Notes under the pieces: model-generated | The model's database searches: none | Told to the model about the DNA's origin: nothing | What the model saw: the letters and a program-made list of their open reading frames with translations, nothing else | Program-made: the position numbers and the translations under genes | Shown: positions 21,852 through 32,683 of the stretch, in pieces | How positions within the stretch are numbered: position 1 is the first letter of the stretch | Layout: the number at the start of each line of letters is the position of its first letter | From: Amoebophrya sp. A120 | Lineage: Eukaryota > Sar > Dinophyceae > Syndiniales > Amoebophryaceae | Assembly: GCA_905178155.1 (NCBI GenBank) | Contig: CAJINV010000001.1 | Span: 6,667,860-6,731,859, forward strand | Direction of reading: 5' to 3' | DNA: 64,000 bases

Positions 21852-23352
21852 GCTTTTGATTCTGCCTTCGGTTGCTGATCACAAGCACACGAAAAAACCT
21901 GAAATAACCACTGGATCTTTTTCTAAAAGAGTCAGAAGCTCAGCTCGCTCTATGAATCTGTTGTTCGGGGGCCTCTTTGTGGACAACCGCGTCCTACTCT
22001 CTCCTCCGATCGAAAAATAATTGATATTGAGTTTCGAACGATACTGTGCGACGAAGCAGGTAAGAATCACTCGTTTTTCCACTCACACATCAGTTCTCAC
22101 GTGCGGTCACGATCCTGCCAGCCCAACCTGACCCCACGTTTGACCAAAGGATCGCACGAAAAAGAACGAAAAGTGATCCTCAAAAAGTATGCGACATCCA
22201 GCGGAAAAACAACGACAAAACCCCCGATGCTGATGTAATTAATTCCTTCTCGTATTGAGACGAAGTTGCATAAATCGTACAGTAGCAGACGACGATTCTG
22301 ATCGTTGTTGTCGTTGAGCAGTCTTTGCATACACTGAAAACGATGTCGACCTCATGATCTAATAATGCAAAACATCATTGCACGCAAATCATGGGAACGC
22401 CGGATCATCAGTTCTCTGCTTCTGCGTGTCGGTATGTGGAAAGCCTTCCTGCGATACACTCGTCGAGGTCAGTCGCATCTATCACCAACCGCGCAATGTC
22501 TGCTGGTCCCTCGCTTTTCAGCATTCACTGGACAGATGTTCAAAGTGGCTTTGCAAGTGTACACAAATTTCCAAAACTTCTCACATACTACCTGAGTGAG
22601 GCTTTTTCTTTTACTTTTTCTGTATGGAGGTCTACATAAGATTGCAATTCTGCTGGTTTGCTTCCGGTACTTTCGCAATGTATGATTTCAGAATCTCTTT
22701 TCGACATTTTTTGTGACAGCGACGTCAGAGACGAATCTCAGATATCCCTATCTACAAATTTCACAGATGTTCATCATGCTGGCTGCAGACACTTTTTAGT
22801 GATCGGATCACGCTCAACGAACTATTCGTGTTATTGCTCTTTGTGTAGTTGCTCCTTTGAAGCCGCGTGAGAGATCTTTCCGGCATCGAATTTCGCCGCG
22901 CAATCGCATGCCGCCTCCGCCAAGCTCTTTCGGCGCATGCCACCCAGGAAGTCCCCAGGGGACGGATCGTCCCTTGCGATGGTGCGCTTTGAGCAGTCGG
23001 GTCGTTACAAGGAATGCAGGTCGCAGCAAGAATGCACCTGGTCGCACTGTGGTCGGCGGACACAACGGCACCTCCCGACAGGCCCCTACAAGTAGTTGCA
23101 ATAGTCGCACCACGAGTCCGCGACGCTCAGTAGAGTTTGCGACGTATTCCGCTTGCGCTGAATCACGAGCGTCCCTAGCCCGAAACCAATGAAGTAGGTG
23201 AAGCGTCTCCACCGACCACCATCCGCCTCACTAGCACTCGCTCTTTAAAAATGTTCGGCCCGGGCCAGCTCTTCATGTACATGTCAGGAGAGGCGGCTGA
23301 CACGGTGTGCTGTTGGGTCTTCCTCGAGGGGCGCTGTGCCACCTGCTGCAGC
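21852..23352. other. Intergenic, plus a displaced reading frame
   Basis: Most of this 1.5 kb shows nothing. The right end (23352-23175, minus strand) is an open frame shifted by one base from the adjoining sialyltransferase exon. It reads [10 protein letters not shown] and then PDMYMKSWPGPNIFKERV, which looks like the proper C-terminus of that protein. Confidence 0.45.
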
Positions 23353-26300
23353 TCATGTAAGATCGTAGTAATGGGCGTGCGGCACCACGGACCCATCCGC
23401 GTTTTCCGAGCCGAAGCCGTAGATTTTGACGGTGCGGCAGGCCTGCAAAGCCAGGAAAACCCCGTTGACGCCCTGCTTTGGCATGGTCCCCCGGTCCAGG
23501 TTGCGTACATGGTCAAGCGCAACACTTTCCAACCAGGCGGGACTGAGAAAGCGCACGTCCTTGAATTTGACCTTGTCCCGCGTGGGGTGCGCTACGTTGG
23601 AATAGGCACAGCACGGGTTCGGCGTCTTGATGAAGAATTTCTTGGGCCGGTGCAGGTGCGACAGCCACCAGTTTACGTCCGGCTCCTTGTAGAGCGTCAC
23701 TAAGACGATGGTGGCCTCCAGGTCTTGCTTCGGGATGATCCCGCCACAAATTTTGGACCAGTCCGTCGCGCCGCCCATGGCCTCGGGGTACAGAAACCGG
23801 AAAGTAGTTTTGCTCCCGACGTCATCCTCGAACCCAACCTGTGTTGCAGCTGCAAAAAAAGTGACGCAGCGGTATGTCACGAAGGCGCGAATGTTACTTC
23901 ATCTGTAAAAAGGAGAAGCACTGTTTGTGGCGCTCGAGACCGGATTTTCCAAGGGACAGCAGGGTCGGAAAGCCCGGAATATGTGAGCGAATTCACAGTC
24001 ACTTTTCGATCATACAGGTCAACTGACGCAGCACAAAAGGCTAAGTGCGCCCGAAGGTTTTTTTGATCGCGAAGAAGTAAAGGGAACAGAAGGCAAAACA
24101 TTGTCAAGAGATGAAGCGCGGTGCGCAGAATGATTGTGCGGTCGGTCAGGTCAACAGGCACAGCTTGGAGCGCAATCAATGCCCGTTGGTTTTACCGACC
24201 ACATAAGCTTGTTGTAGCAGCTGTTATCAGTTCACTCGCTTATGCGAAAAAAAGCTGAGCGAATAGTTCACAGTGCGAAGGGGAAGGCAGAATCCAGAAG
24301 CGGAAAAAGAACGGCGATTTTGTATGATCAGACAGGTCAACAGATGCAACTGCGAGTTATGAAGAACTCCCAGTTATACCGCACCCGTTGGTTTTTCTGA
24401 TCTTGTTGCTTTAGCAAGTCCGATATCAATTCAGAGGTCTATGAAGGAAGACGGACCAAACAGTTCTCGGTGCGGACAATCAAATTTTCGGTCGAGGAAA
24501 ACACAAATTGATAAATTGCATTTATACCGTTGGAGCACATGAAAAGCGAAACACCGCTTCCTGTGAGTCTATTTCGGGCCCGAGTGCACTGCCCTCGAGG
24601 TTGCCGGAGCTGCCGACCACGGCACATGATTCGTAAAGGTACTTGGTAGACGGCGCCGAATGTTTTTCGATTACGCATCCCTCCCCCGGGGTATCGCCGA
24701 TGAGACCGACTATGCTAGTCGACGGTGCGTCTTTACCGAACCACTTCTCGAGGATATGGTTGCGCGGGGTCGTCCACCCCTGATGCACATTGGATTTCGT
24801 TAAGAAAGGACACACGTCTGTTTCGAACGGCTTGTCTTTGTCCGTGTGCGGCGACCCCGACGAATTCTGATCTTCACCACCGGATCCAGGCTCGCAGGAC
24901 TTGAAGGGCTTCCCCGTCCGTTTTTGGGCGCGGTCCGGGCCAGCGAGGCAAAACCACCGCTCGAGGGCGTCTCGGTCCACAGTTACCTGCCTTTGGAATA
25001 CGAAATGCAATTCGCCTCAAGAGTGGTTTTCGAGGAACAGGAATTGCAAAATTTAAATTTAAATTTAGCATATAGGAGCTTTAAGGTTAGTCAAGGGAGC
25101 TCAGGATCGTTTGCATCTACAACCATCTGGTTTCAAACCATACAAGGATCTCATTCTGGGACATGATAGACATGAATTGAACGTAGCCTCCGACGCCAGT
25201 CTGGTCGATAGGCGAAGTGGCACCTAAAGACTAGGCGCCACCTGCACGGCGACACAAACAGCTTTAATGGCGACGATTTTCTTTTTGGAAGTTCTACGGA
25301 GCGACCCTACGCATGTAGGGCGTAGCGCGCTGATGCGAATGCGATTCTTCCGAGATGAAAGAATTTGCGTGCTTGGTGCCAATTGGAGACTTTCTTGCTC
25401 TTCATTTTAGCTGCTGGCGACAAAGAATCAGAAAGAACAACTCAACCGATCGCTGTCGATAAGCATAACATTCTGACTTCATGAGGTTGACACTATCGCT
25501 AAAGCAAAGCGCCGCGATCAGCAAGTGAAGGCAAATTAAGGGGCTTGAAAACAGTATCTATTGAATACAAGATGAACAGCCTGACACTGCTTACCTTCGA
25601 ATGTTCCTTGTGATGGTACTTCTCTTCGTAGACCAATCCGTAGTTATTCTTCAGCTCTTTGTTGTATGTTTCGAGCTCCTGTGGGGTGTATAGGGCTTCT
25701 GCAACTTCCCTCCGTCGTTTCATCTTTCTCTCGTGCAGCAGCTGTGCCTCTGTTGGAGCGGCGGATGTAGTCATTCCCTCCGATGATGCTTCAGGAACAC
25801 CTCCTGGCACGAGGACGCCAGCTCCTGGGAGGTGTTCATCAGATGATACCCTACTGTGCGCATATTGCGTGGCCCCCGCCGGTGACAAAGTAGAAGTGCT
25901 TGTTGTGGCTGTCAAGGACTCGCGAGGCAAGACGTCGTCCTGCTCCTGCGTAGTAGAAGCACGCACGCTCCCTTCGTCCGTCGTTGGTTTACTCGTCGCA
26001 CCTCCACCTCCTCCGCGTAAGCGCTTTGTATCCACTGCAAAAGCATCGCACTCGTATGAATTGCAGGTATGCATGACAAATGCAAATCTGGCTTCCTACC
26101 CAAATCTGCATTACAAATTCCAATTTTCTTCCTGATAAAATTTGTGATGCGATTTAAATTTATACTAGTACGATGGCGATACTTTTGCAATGCATACTTT
26201 GCTAGGGGTAGCGATAGCAGCACGATGCCACCCTCATCCACCTCGCCCTGCAACGAAGGTGGATCCCCCACCGGCGACAAGGCAGAGAGCAGATCAGTCG

Positions 26301-26550
26301 GAAGCAAGATGCCGTGCACAATGACCAGCCACACAAGCGCAAACAGCCCCGAAAACAATGCCCCGCACGCGACCCATAGCGCAACCCGCTTCGTCAGGGC
26401 CTGGCAGAGCGAAGGAGCACTCGCAGCAGTGGGCGAATTTTTGTCGTCCTCTTGGTCTACTTCTCCGAGAGCTCGGCGAACTGGTATACCACGGGTCGCG
26501 CCATCGGTTGGCAGTATGACACCGCCTGACGAGGGAGAGTTCCAGCGCAT
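23353..26550 (-). CDS. GT29 sialyltransferase-like Golgi enzyme
   Basis: Exons are 26550-26198, 26024-25595, 24986-24528 and 23838-23353 (575 aa). The first junction is an introner; the other two introns are GT-AG (608 and 689 bp). A cytoplasmic tail and one hydrophobic anchor (residues about 56-83) give type II Golgi topology, followed by a Ser/Thr/Gly-rich stem. Sialylmotif L is clear ([10 protein letters not shown], from residue 382), as are the following [18 protein letters not shown] block and sialylmotif S ([17 protein letters not shown], about 540-556) and a final HYY (570-572). GT29 enzymes transfer sialic acid or, in some lineages, related sugars from CMP-donors. The frame stops three residues after HYY; the next frame continues plausibly, so the C-terminus (motif VS) may be frameshifted. 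Confidence 0.85.
24011..24440. repeat. Degenerate tandem repeats in a sialyltransferase intron
   Basis: CAGGTCAAC followed by a Cyt/Gly/Ala-rich phrase occurs three times (about 24015, 24146 and 24332). Each copy is followed by CCGTTGGTTTT-like sequence. Spacing is about 130-190 bp and divergence is high, so these are old duplications within the 689-bp intron. Confidence 0.5.
26029..26196. mobile_element. Introner (copy 4), inserted in the sialyltransferase gene
   Basis: A 168-bp element lies between perfect 5-bp duplications CTTTG (26024-26028 and 26197-26201). The ends are inverted repeats: TATCCACTGCAAAAGCATCG on the left against TATGCATTGCAAAAGTATCG read inward from the right. Removing the element and one duplication restores CTA GCA AAG CGC TTA CGC. 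On the coding strand the donor is GT (last duplicated G plus element T) but the 3' boundary would be AA. The interior shares CATTACAAATTCC with copy 2. Confidence 0.85.
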
Positions 26551-27089
26551 CACCGATCGCAATAAGCAAACCACACTAGCAAAGCGAATTGAATTACGCG
26601 AACTGAGTTGCGACGAGGAAACCCAAAGACACTGCAGACCAACTTGTACTTACTATGGCTGTGCCGCACACGAGCAAAATCCCAGAACAATGCCTCGGGC
26701 GAATAATGTCGCAACCGGAACTGCGATGCTCTTGCATGAACCTTCATGCTTTAGATTTCTTCGAACTTCTTGTCAGTATATTTCATTCTGGTATGGGATG
26801 GGGTATAAGATTCTCTAACGCTACCAAAAGGATGAAAAAGTATGTGAGGACGACTACGTGAAAATCGAAGACCAATATCTAAGTGGTCTTCTTTCCCGAA
26901 GTCATCCTATTTTGTCTCTCACGCAAGCGAAAGCGCCACATGTGAGAACGTCTGTTGTCGTTTGAAAATACTTAATAACGTATTTCGTCTACTCTCGTGT
27001 CAGTCGTGCAACGAGTAGCGGGAGACTAAAGTAAAGTCTTGACGACGGATGATCGTTAATAGTGATGTTCAATTTCTAAATTCTTGGTT
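26551..27089. other. Intergenic, nothing recognised
   Basis: Spacer between the 5' end of the sialyltransferase gene and the 3' end of the next gene. No feature seen. Confidence 0.4.
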
Positions 27090-29471
27090 TTAGCCTGCTG
27101 AACTGCTAATTGCCTGATTATCGTGAATATCCTTCAACGAATGCGGACGGTTCGGAATTCTCTTCAAGGAACGCGAACTTTCATGAGAAAGAGAATGTCT
27201 GTTAAACATAACATCTTCATCGATGTCTAATTTAGATAAAGGTTGATACCAATCTGAATCATCCACCTTGAGCTCAAGCCCGGCCTTCCAGCCCTCGCTG
27301 TTATCCGACGTCGCATGAAAGGCCGAACGCGGCGGCGTTGATCCGGGGGTAACATAACCGGGATTGCATTCCGTGCTGCCTTCTCGGCTTGGTAGAGTGT
27401 CCCCCGGAATGGGGTGTCCCGTCGTCGTTAGGGCCAGCTTTGCTTTTTCCCCGCGGTTGAGCCGGGTCAAAACGTGCTTCTCCCAGACGGAATCTACCGC
27501 TTTCTGGGCCTTTGCGACCTCCGCAAGTGCCGGCTTGAGTGTATTTTCGATGTCGCTCTCCCCTGTCAGGTCGCGTTCCGCCATGAATTGGCTGATCTTA
27601 TACGCCCCTTGCAGCATCCGCGCCGCCTGATCGCGCTCCTGCTGTTGCTCCATTGGAAAAATTTGCGAAAGGACGCAGTACAAAGGTATCATGTACGTCT
27701 CGAGTTCCACAATCTTCTCATTCAGTCGCGAAACCAAGGCATTTGCTTCCTGTTGTCGCACGTCCGTCACATCCCGCTTGTCCTCTTCCACCTGCTCATT
27801 GCATGATTCATCGTCCGATCCTAGGATTTCGAGCGGTGCAAGATCGCCGAATTGTTCTTTGCCCGTCTTACTGCTCCTCGAAGACCCGAAACTTCTCTCG
27901 GACCGCTGAGGTGACACGGGCGAGATTGGAAGAGATACGCCCCTCTTCGCCGGAGAAGCTGGAGAGAGCGACAACTCGTCGTCTGTGAGCAATGCCGACT
28001 CGGTGGCCGGAACGACGGTCGACACTGTCGCAGATGAAGAGTGTCGGCATAGGCTGGGCTGCTTGAGCGGGGATCCTGTTCCGTCCAGCGGCTCCTCTTC
28101 GGGCTGAAATTCATCCTGCAGCACCACCGCACCCGGTTCGGCACCTGGCTCTTCGCTCAGCACCGAGCTCGCAGGCGAAACATGGCGAGAAAACGACGAA
28201 CTTCTGCTCTCAAACGGTCCTGAAAGTCCCACTTCTGCAGCTTTGACTTCTTCACTAGCAGGAGGTGTGATCACAACATTTTCTTCGTTAATACAGGAAA
28301 GCTGTTGAACCCCTGCGCGCGCCGCACGGCTCTTGGAGGGAGATCTACTTGAAGAAGAGGCGGACCCGCAAGAGGACCCGCGTCCTCGACCTCGTCCTCG
28401 TGCAGACGCAGTAGAACGCCGTCGAGGCGAAGTACTAGAGCGCTTCGGCTTCGAGGACTGGACTGTCGTGTGTGGTGCATGTGGATGTGCCTCTGGGGAA
28501 CGCGAACGACTTCTTCGGCCCCTGATTTTATTCTGTGAACCGGCTGCGTGCGTTCTGTCTTGCTTGAGCTGCGGCGGGGAAGTTTTATTTCCAACGCCGG
28601 CAACGGGATTCGCATTCGTCCAACCCGCTGGCATACTGACTTCTTGCTTCTCCGGCGACTGAACCGCAGTTCCGGTGGTGCCGAACATTTCCGCCACCAG
28701 CGATTGTGCCGCCCTCGCCAGCAACTTGCGGCGAATCTCTACTATGGGACCGCGGTTGTAGTACCTTTCTTCCTGGCGCCTCCGTTGCCGGTCAAGGTTG
28801 TTGTAGTCGCTACTCCACAGGCGGTTTGCAGCACGTAATCCTCTCTTCTTCGGACCCGGAGACGGCGCAAGAAGAAACTCGTCCAGAGTCTCCAGCTTGA
28901 GCTTCCCCTGCTGTGTCCTTGAATTCTCTCGTACGGGAGCAGCCTTCTTGGTGCTTTTTTTATTCTTCATGTCACCCGGTCGCAGGGTTGATTTTCCCCA
29001 TTTTGCCATGCCAGATGTTTTGCGGAGTTGCTGTTCCTTTTCAACCACGTCAGCTACTTGCTTCGCCCACGCCTCACGATCTTCCAGTCCCGCGCGTGGC
29101 GGGGGTAGTTCGTTCTCCGCACGATCGAATTCCGCTTGCAATTCCATGAGATCAATGAGCGGGCATCTCCCAGCTTCTTTCTGACGACCCGTTGCCGTTC
29201 CAGCGGGCTGGGCGAAAAGATCCTCCACGCCCTGCATCTGTGCAACTTTCACAAGGGAGTCCGTCTTTTTTTGTAAAAACGGGCCAAGAACTTTGCGCCA
29301 GCACGGTTCTGCAACGTTTCCGTTTTGATTTTCCTTGTCGTCGGCATTCTCCAGGGCCAGGCAGCTGGACGCTACATTTTTGTGATTCAACAAGCCGGAG
29401 GGCGTCCTCGGAATGGCAACAGCAAAGCTACGGGATACGCTGTAGAGAAGAATGAGAATGACATTTTTCAT
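27090..29471 (-). CDS. Secreted, largely disordered 793-aa protein
   Basis: From the ATG at 29471 the protein begins MKNVILILLYSVSRSFAVA, a good signal peptide with likely cleavage near residue 20. An ATG eight codons upstream would put non-typical residues before it. The rest is long and mostly disordered. It has a Glu/Arg-rich helical part (about 100-260), an Arg/Ser-rich region with RRSRSRSP and GRGRGRG runs (about 315-375), Ser/Pro-rich segments, and a more ordered helix-rich part at about 590-690. No catalytic motif or known domain is visible. It could be a secreted or dense-granule type protein. The SR-like part would suit a nuclear protein if the hydrophobic start is not a signal. Confidence 0.7.
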   Translation of the reverse strand: MKNVILILLYSVSRSFAVAIPRTPSGLLNHKNVASSCLALENADDKENQNGNVAEPCWRKVLGPFLQKKTDSLVKVAQMQGVEDLFAQPAGTATGRQKEAGRCPLIDLMELQAEFDRAENELPPPRAGLEDREAWAKQVADVVEKEQQLRKTSGMAKWGKSTLRPGDMKNKKSTKKAAPVRENSRTQQGKLKLETLDEFLLAPSPGPKKRGLRAANRLWSSDYNNLDRQRRRQEERYYNRGPIVEIRRKLLARAAQSLVAEMFGTTGTAVQSPEKQEVSMPAGWTNANPVAGVGNKTSPPQLKQDRTHAAGSQNKIRGRRSRSRSPEAHPHAPHTTVQSSKPKRSSTSPRRRSTASARGRGRGRGSSCGSASSSSRSPSKSRAARAGVQQLSCINEENVVITPPASEEVKAAEVGLSGPFESRSSSFSRHVSPASSVLSEEPGAEPGAVVLQDEFQPEEEPLDGTGSPLKQPSLCRHSSSATVSTVVPATESALLTDDELSLSPASPAKRGVSLPISPVSPQRSERSFGSSRSSKTGKEQFGDLAPLEILGSDDESCNEQVEEDKRDVTDVRQQEANALVSRLNEKIVELETYMIPLYCVLSQIFPMEQQQERDQAARMLQGAYKISQFMAERDLTGESDIENTLKPALAEVAKAQKAVDSVWEKHVLTRLNRGEKAKLALTTTGHPIPGDTLPSREGSTECNPGYVTPGSTPPRSAFHATSDNSEGWKAGLELKVDDSDWYQPLSKLDIDEDVMFNRHSLSHESSRSLKRIPNRPHSLKDIHDNQAISSSAG

Positions 29472-30885
29472 TGCCGCAGCAGTAGAAAAATACATGTATG
29501 AATGTTAGTTGTAACTAGTCCAACTTCTAGGTTCTTGGTAGTGCTAGTCGTGAGTCGTTTCGACGTAGAAATTGAAATTGAAATAACAAGGGTTAAAATG
29601 AAGATGAACTGTGTTTCGACCAATACTTGGAAAACGAAAACAACAACAGCTCCTAAATTAGCGGTGCTCGCTTTTTTGATGTGATGGACAATCAATGTCG
29701 TCCTAATCCTACGGCACTACTGAAATTTCTGATGGTAGTGGTAGTCGAAGTGCGGAGATTTACTAGAAGAATAGCAATAGTTGCTGTGCGCTATTTTTGT
29801 TCTTAATGTCTGTCACAACCGATGATATGAGAAATTGAAATAATCGCAAAAAAATTCTAAAACGCGCGACCGAGTCGGTGTATAACTGACACGGAGGCTA
29901 TTCTAATCAATTCTTTCCGGATCGTAGTTGAATACCGATACAAGAAGCGAAGAGATTGAAATCGAAATGTACTTATTCCTGTTTGACAAGTTGTTGAACA
30001 AATTTGAAATTCAATGCTAGACAAATACGAAGATTCAGTCGGAGGCTAACGTCACGTTTTGCACTTCGGATAAGACGACAATATAGAATTTCCAAATTGG
30101 TAAAACAAGTCAGTAAGGTGGATCATCTTGATTTTCTAAGATGAGGGAATCTTTAAAACTACGAGGGTTGTCGATAGATTCGGTCAAGGGCGATCGCTGC
30201 TGGTTATGGTTTGGTGTAAAAGTTGAATGAATTTCAGGTCACAGGCGTCATCACCGAGTGGCTATTGGTTCTCCTCCTATAGATCGCAATCACACGTTTG
30301 AATTTTTTCAATTTTGGATCTATGTATTGCATAGAATGGTTTGGTGTAAAAGCTGAATGAATTTCAGGTCACGGGCGTCAACACCGAGTGGCTATTGCTT
30401 CTCCTCGTCCTATAGATCGCAGTCACACGTTTGAACGTTTTTCAATTTATGTGTCTAGTATGATCAAATTTCCGCGCATGCAAGGTAGCAACCGACCCGA
30501 GACAAAACCGCTTGAAAATGAAAAAACGCATACTCTACTAACCTTCGTCGAATCTCATCGCTCAGTTGGCAGTAGGCTGTAAATTCACTAGACCGAATGA
30601 GTACTTTAGCAATCGCGCCTTTGCGGATACGACAGGTTGCGACTCTTAACTAAGCACAGTAATTGCGAGCTTAGCACATCTAGAGCAGAGTCTGCCTGAG
30701 GTTCGCCTTCGCTCAAATTTCACTCGTAGAACGCGATAAACGTCGTCTCCAATCCACTTCATCTTCACAGGCGGTGGCTGATTCTTCGCTAATGCTACAT
30801 AATTTCATTTGATTTCTGTCGCTATTCATTTCCAATTTGTCGCTTACGCAGGATCCACATTGAGCGGAAGTGAAAAAACGCATGT
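29472..30885. other. AT-rich intergenic region
   Basis: A 1.4-kb spacer without supportable genes. It contains the 130-bp tandem duplication listed separately. Confidence 0.5.
30206..30448. repeat. Tandem duplication, 130-bp period
   Basis: ATGGTTTGGTGTAAAAG starts a block at 30206 that is repeated at 30336. Both copies carry GAATGAATTTCAGGTCAC, GAGTGGCTATTG and CCTATAGATCGCA, with a few substitutions and a 3-bp indel. No coding potential. Confidence 0.85.
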
Positions 30886-31614
30886 TCACTTTTTCTTCCT
30901 TCTTTTTCCGCCAGGACCAGCACCTGATGCTTTCCGAGCCTCCATGGCTAGTTCCAATGGAGTCTTCTTCCGTGCGGCGGAAGCGGCTGCTGCGGAGGGT
31001 GATATCGCCGTACTAGACTCTCCTGTAACAACGACTGGCACAACTGCCCACGGCAAACCGTCATTCTGTGTGCTTGTTGCACCACTGTCTTCTAGCTGAT
31101 TGATTTGCGCGTCTCCCTTCCGGCTAGCTCTGGCAGTTTCATTTCCCCCGGAGGTAGATGCACGCTCCATATCAACATCCACATTCAAGTTGTTCGTCGC
31201 GTTTGAAGCAGAGGCTGGACGACTGCCGATTTTCACGGACGAGCCGAGCAATCTGCCTCCGGCAACCCCCCCTCTTCCTCGCTGTAGTAGCGACGACGAC
31301 GAGGAGGGTGAAGCTGAACCATCCAGATGATTGTTGTCGCCGAAAAACTCCTCGTCCTCTCGCCTCCGTTTTGCTATTCTCTTCAACTTTTTCTTCAGTG
31401 CCCCGGCCGCGTTTTCAAGGACCGGCTCCTCCTGTTTCTTCTTTTCCTGTTGCTCCTCGGCACGACGTCCCACTCCTTTCGTCTCGCCGCCGCCCGGTCG
31501 CGACGCGAGCTCCCGGACCTGCTCTAGTACCGCCTGGTCCGGTTCCGGACTGTCCGCAAAAAGCCCGTAGACCGCATCGGCCTCGGGATCATCACAAAGC
31601 TCGAACTGGATCAT
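30886..31614 (-). CDS. Basic disordered 242-aa protein, probably nuclear
   Basis: A single exon starts MIQFELCDDPEADAVYGLF. After an acidic N-terminus there is a Lys/Glu-rich helix (residues about 55-95) containing KKKLKRIAKRRRE, then Ser/Gly/Asn-rich disorder. The C-terminus is TPLELAMEARKASGAG then GGKRRKKK. The two basic clusters look like nuclear localisation signals. I do not recognise the family. The ATG at 31614 is the first in frame and no upstream exon is evident. Confidence 0.65.
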   Translation of the reverse strand: MIQFELCDDPEADAVYGLFADSPEPDQAVLEQVRELASRPGGGETKGVGRRAEEQQEKKKQEEPVLENAAGALKKKLKRIAKRRREDEEFFGDNNHLDGSASPSSSSSLLQRGRGGVAGGRLLGSSVKIGSRPASASNATNNLNVDVDMERASTSGGNETARASRKGDAQINQLEDSGATSTQNDGLPWAVVPVVVTGESSTAISPSAAAASAARKKTPLELAMEARKASGAGPGGKRRKKK

Positions 31615-32218
31615 GAGGGGTGGGTGTTTCTGCCGTTAATATTGGAGAAGCAGGAGGTAAAATTGTAATTCTAATTGTTCCACTCTTGTGCTACTTACTC
31701 TGAGTCTCAGCAAACATGTACATGAAGATACATAAAAAGCACAGTGACTGCTCACATCCGCGATTCTTCCTCGACGGCTGTCTTACACATGTGGCTTCAT
31801 CAGGCCAGAAATCTGTTCTGTTTCGTTTCTTTGTGAAGACCATCATCGACATTGACCTTGACGAGGAAAGGAATACATTGATTGGATCGTACTAGTCATG
31901 ATGGAACCTCTAGCAAATTTACGTTGTTTTGTCCGGCCTTCGCCTTTACTATCGCCTGTCCTCATTTACATTTGCTCCAGCATGATCCGTACTCAGTCGA
32001 TTTCAGTAGTTAGTTTGACAATTTCGAGATCCAGTCAAGATCATGATATTTTCGATTTCGTTTCAAGCACTGGTCGAGATGATAAAGCCACTCACATCAC
32101 GATAGACATCTTTGCATCCACACGACAGGACTTCATTTCAGTTTGTGCTTGTTCTTCGTTCATTTTTGTTTCCTGATCGGCTCATCTAACGGATCGATTT
32201 TTTTTCCTGCTCTTGTCT
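31615..32218. other. Intergenic, nothing recognised
   Basis: Spacer with no supportable feature. Confidence 0.35.
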
Positions 32219-32664
32219 TCAGCAGCGTACGAGAAAGTGAAAGAACATCATTACCATTAGTGCAGCGGCCACCGCATAAGTCATCAAGTCTGCATGTCGA
32301 CCCTGAAAGAGAGGAAGACACGAGAAGTTTCCGTAAGTTTCATTTTCTTTCATGGGGGTAGGAAAATCTTCGCCTCGAAGTCCAATAGATCCAATCAAGT
32401 TGTTGCGGCTTAAACTCTGGGAGGTAAAAGTTACGGTGCCAGGCAGTAAAAATTCCTTCGAACGGCACAAGCAGTCTCTAGAAAAAACCACACAGCAGCT
32501 CGTCCTTGCTGTATTCTCATTTTTCGTGTGATTTTGCCGACCCCTCCGTCCGAGGTTTCGTTCGTCAACAACACGATGCGCTTCTTCGAAGATGTTTTTG
32601 TCCTCAGTGAAACAGGCAAGGGAAGGTCGTGGTTTTTGTAACGGAGGCGCCAGTGATTGATCAT
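32219..32664 (-). CDS. Possible tail-anchored 106-aa protein (two exons)
   Basis: Exon 1 is 32664-32542 (MINHWRLRYKNHDLPLP...) and exon 2 is 32416-32219. The 125-bp intron starts GTCGGC and ends CTCCCAG, keeping phase 0. The C-terminal end, MTYAVAAALMVMMFFHFLVR plus a final Cys, is a strong single hydrophobic helix with almost nothing after it, typical of a tail anchor or a small organelle-membrane subunit. The donor is weak, so exon 1 may be wrong. The hydrophobic exon is the better supported part. Function unknown. Confidence 0.4.
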
Positions 32665-32683
32665 GATCTCAGCGATGGTTCGT

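Noticed and set aside
22365-22870. Several overlapping plus-strand frames near 22.4-22.9 kb
   Set aside because: Three frames are open over the same bases with no protein-like bias; I treat them as chance.
30541-30590. A tRNA-like phrase (GCTCAGTTGGCAG)
   Set aside because: No acceptor or anticodon stem could be completed around it.
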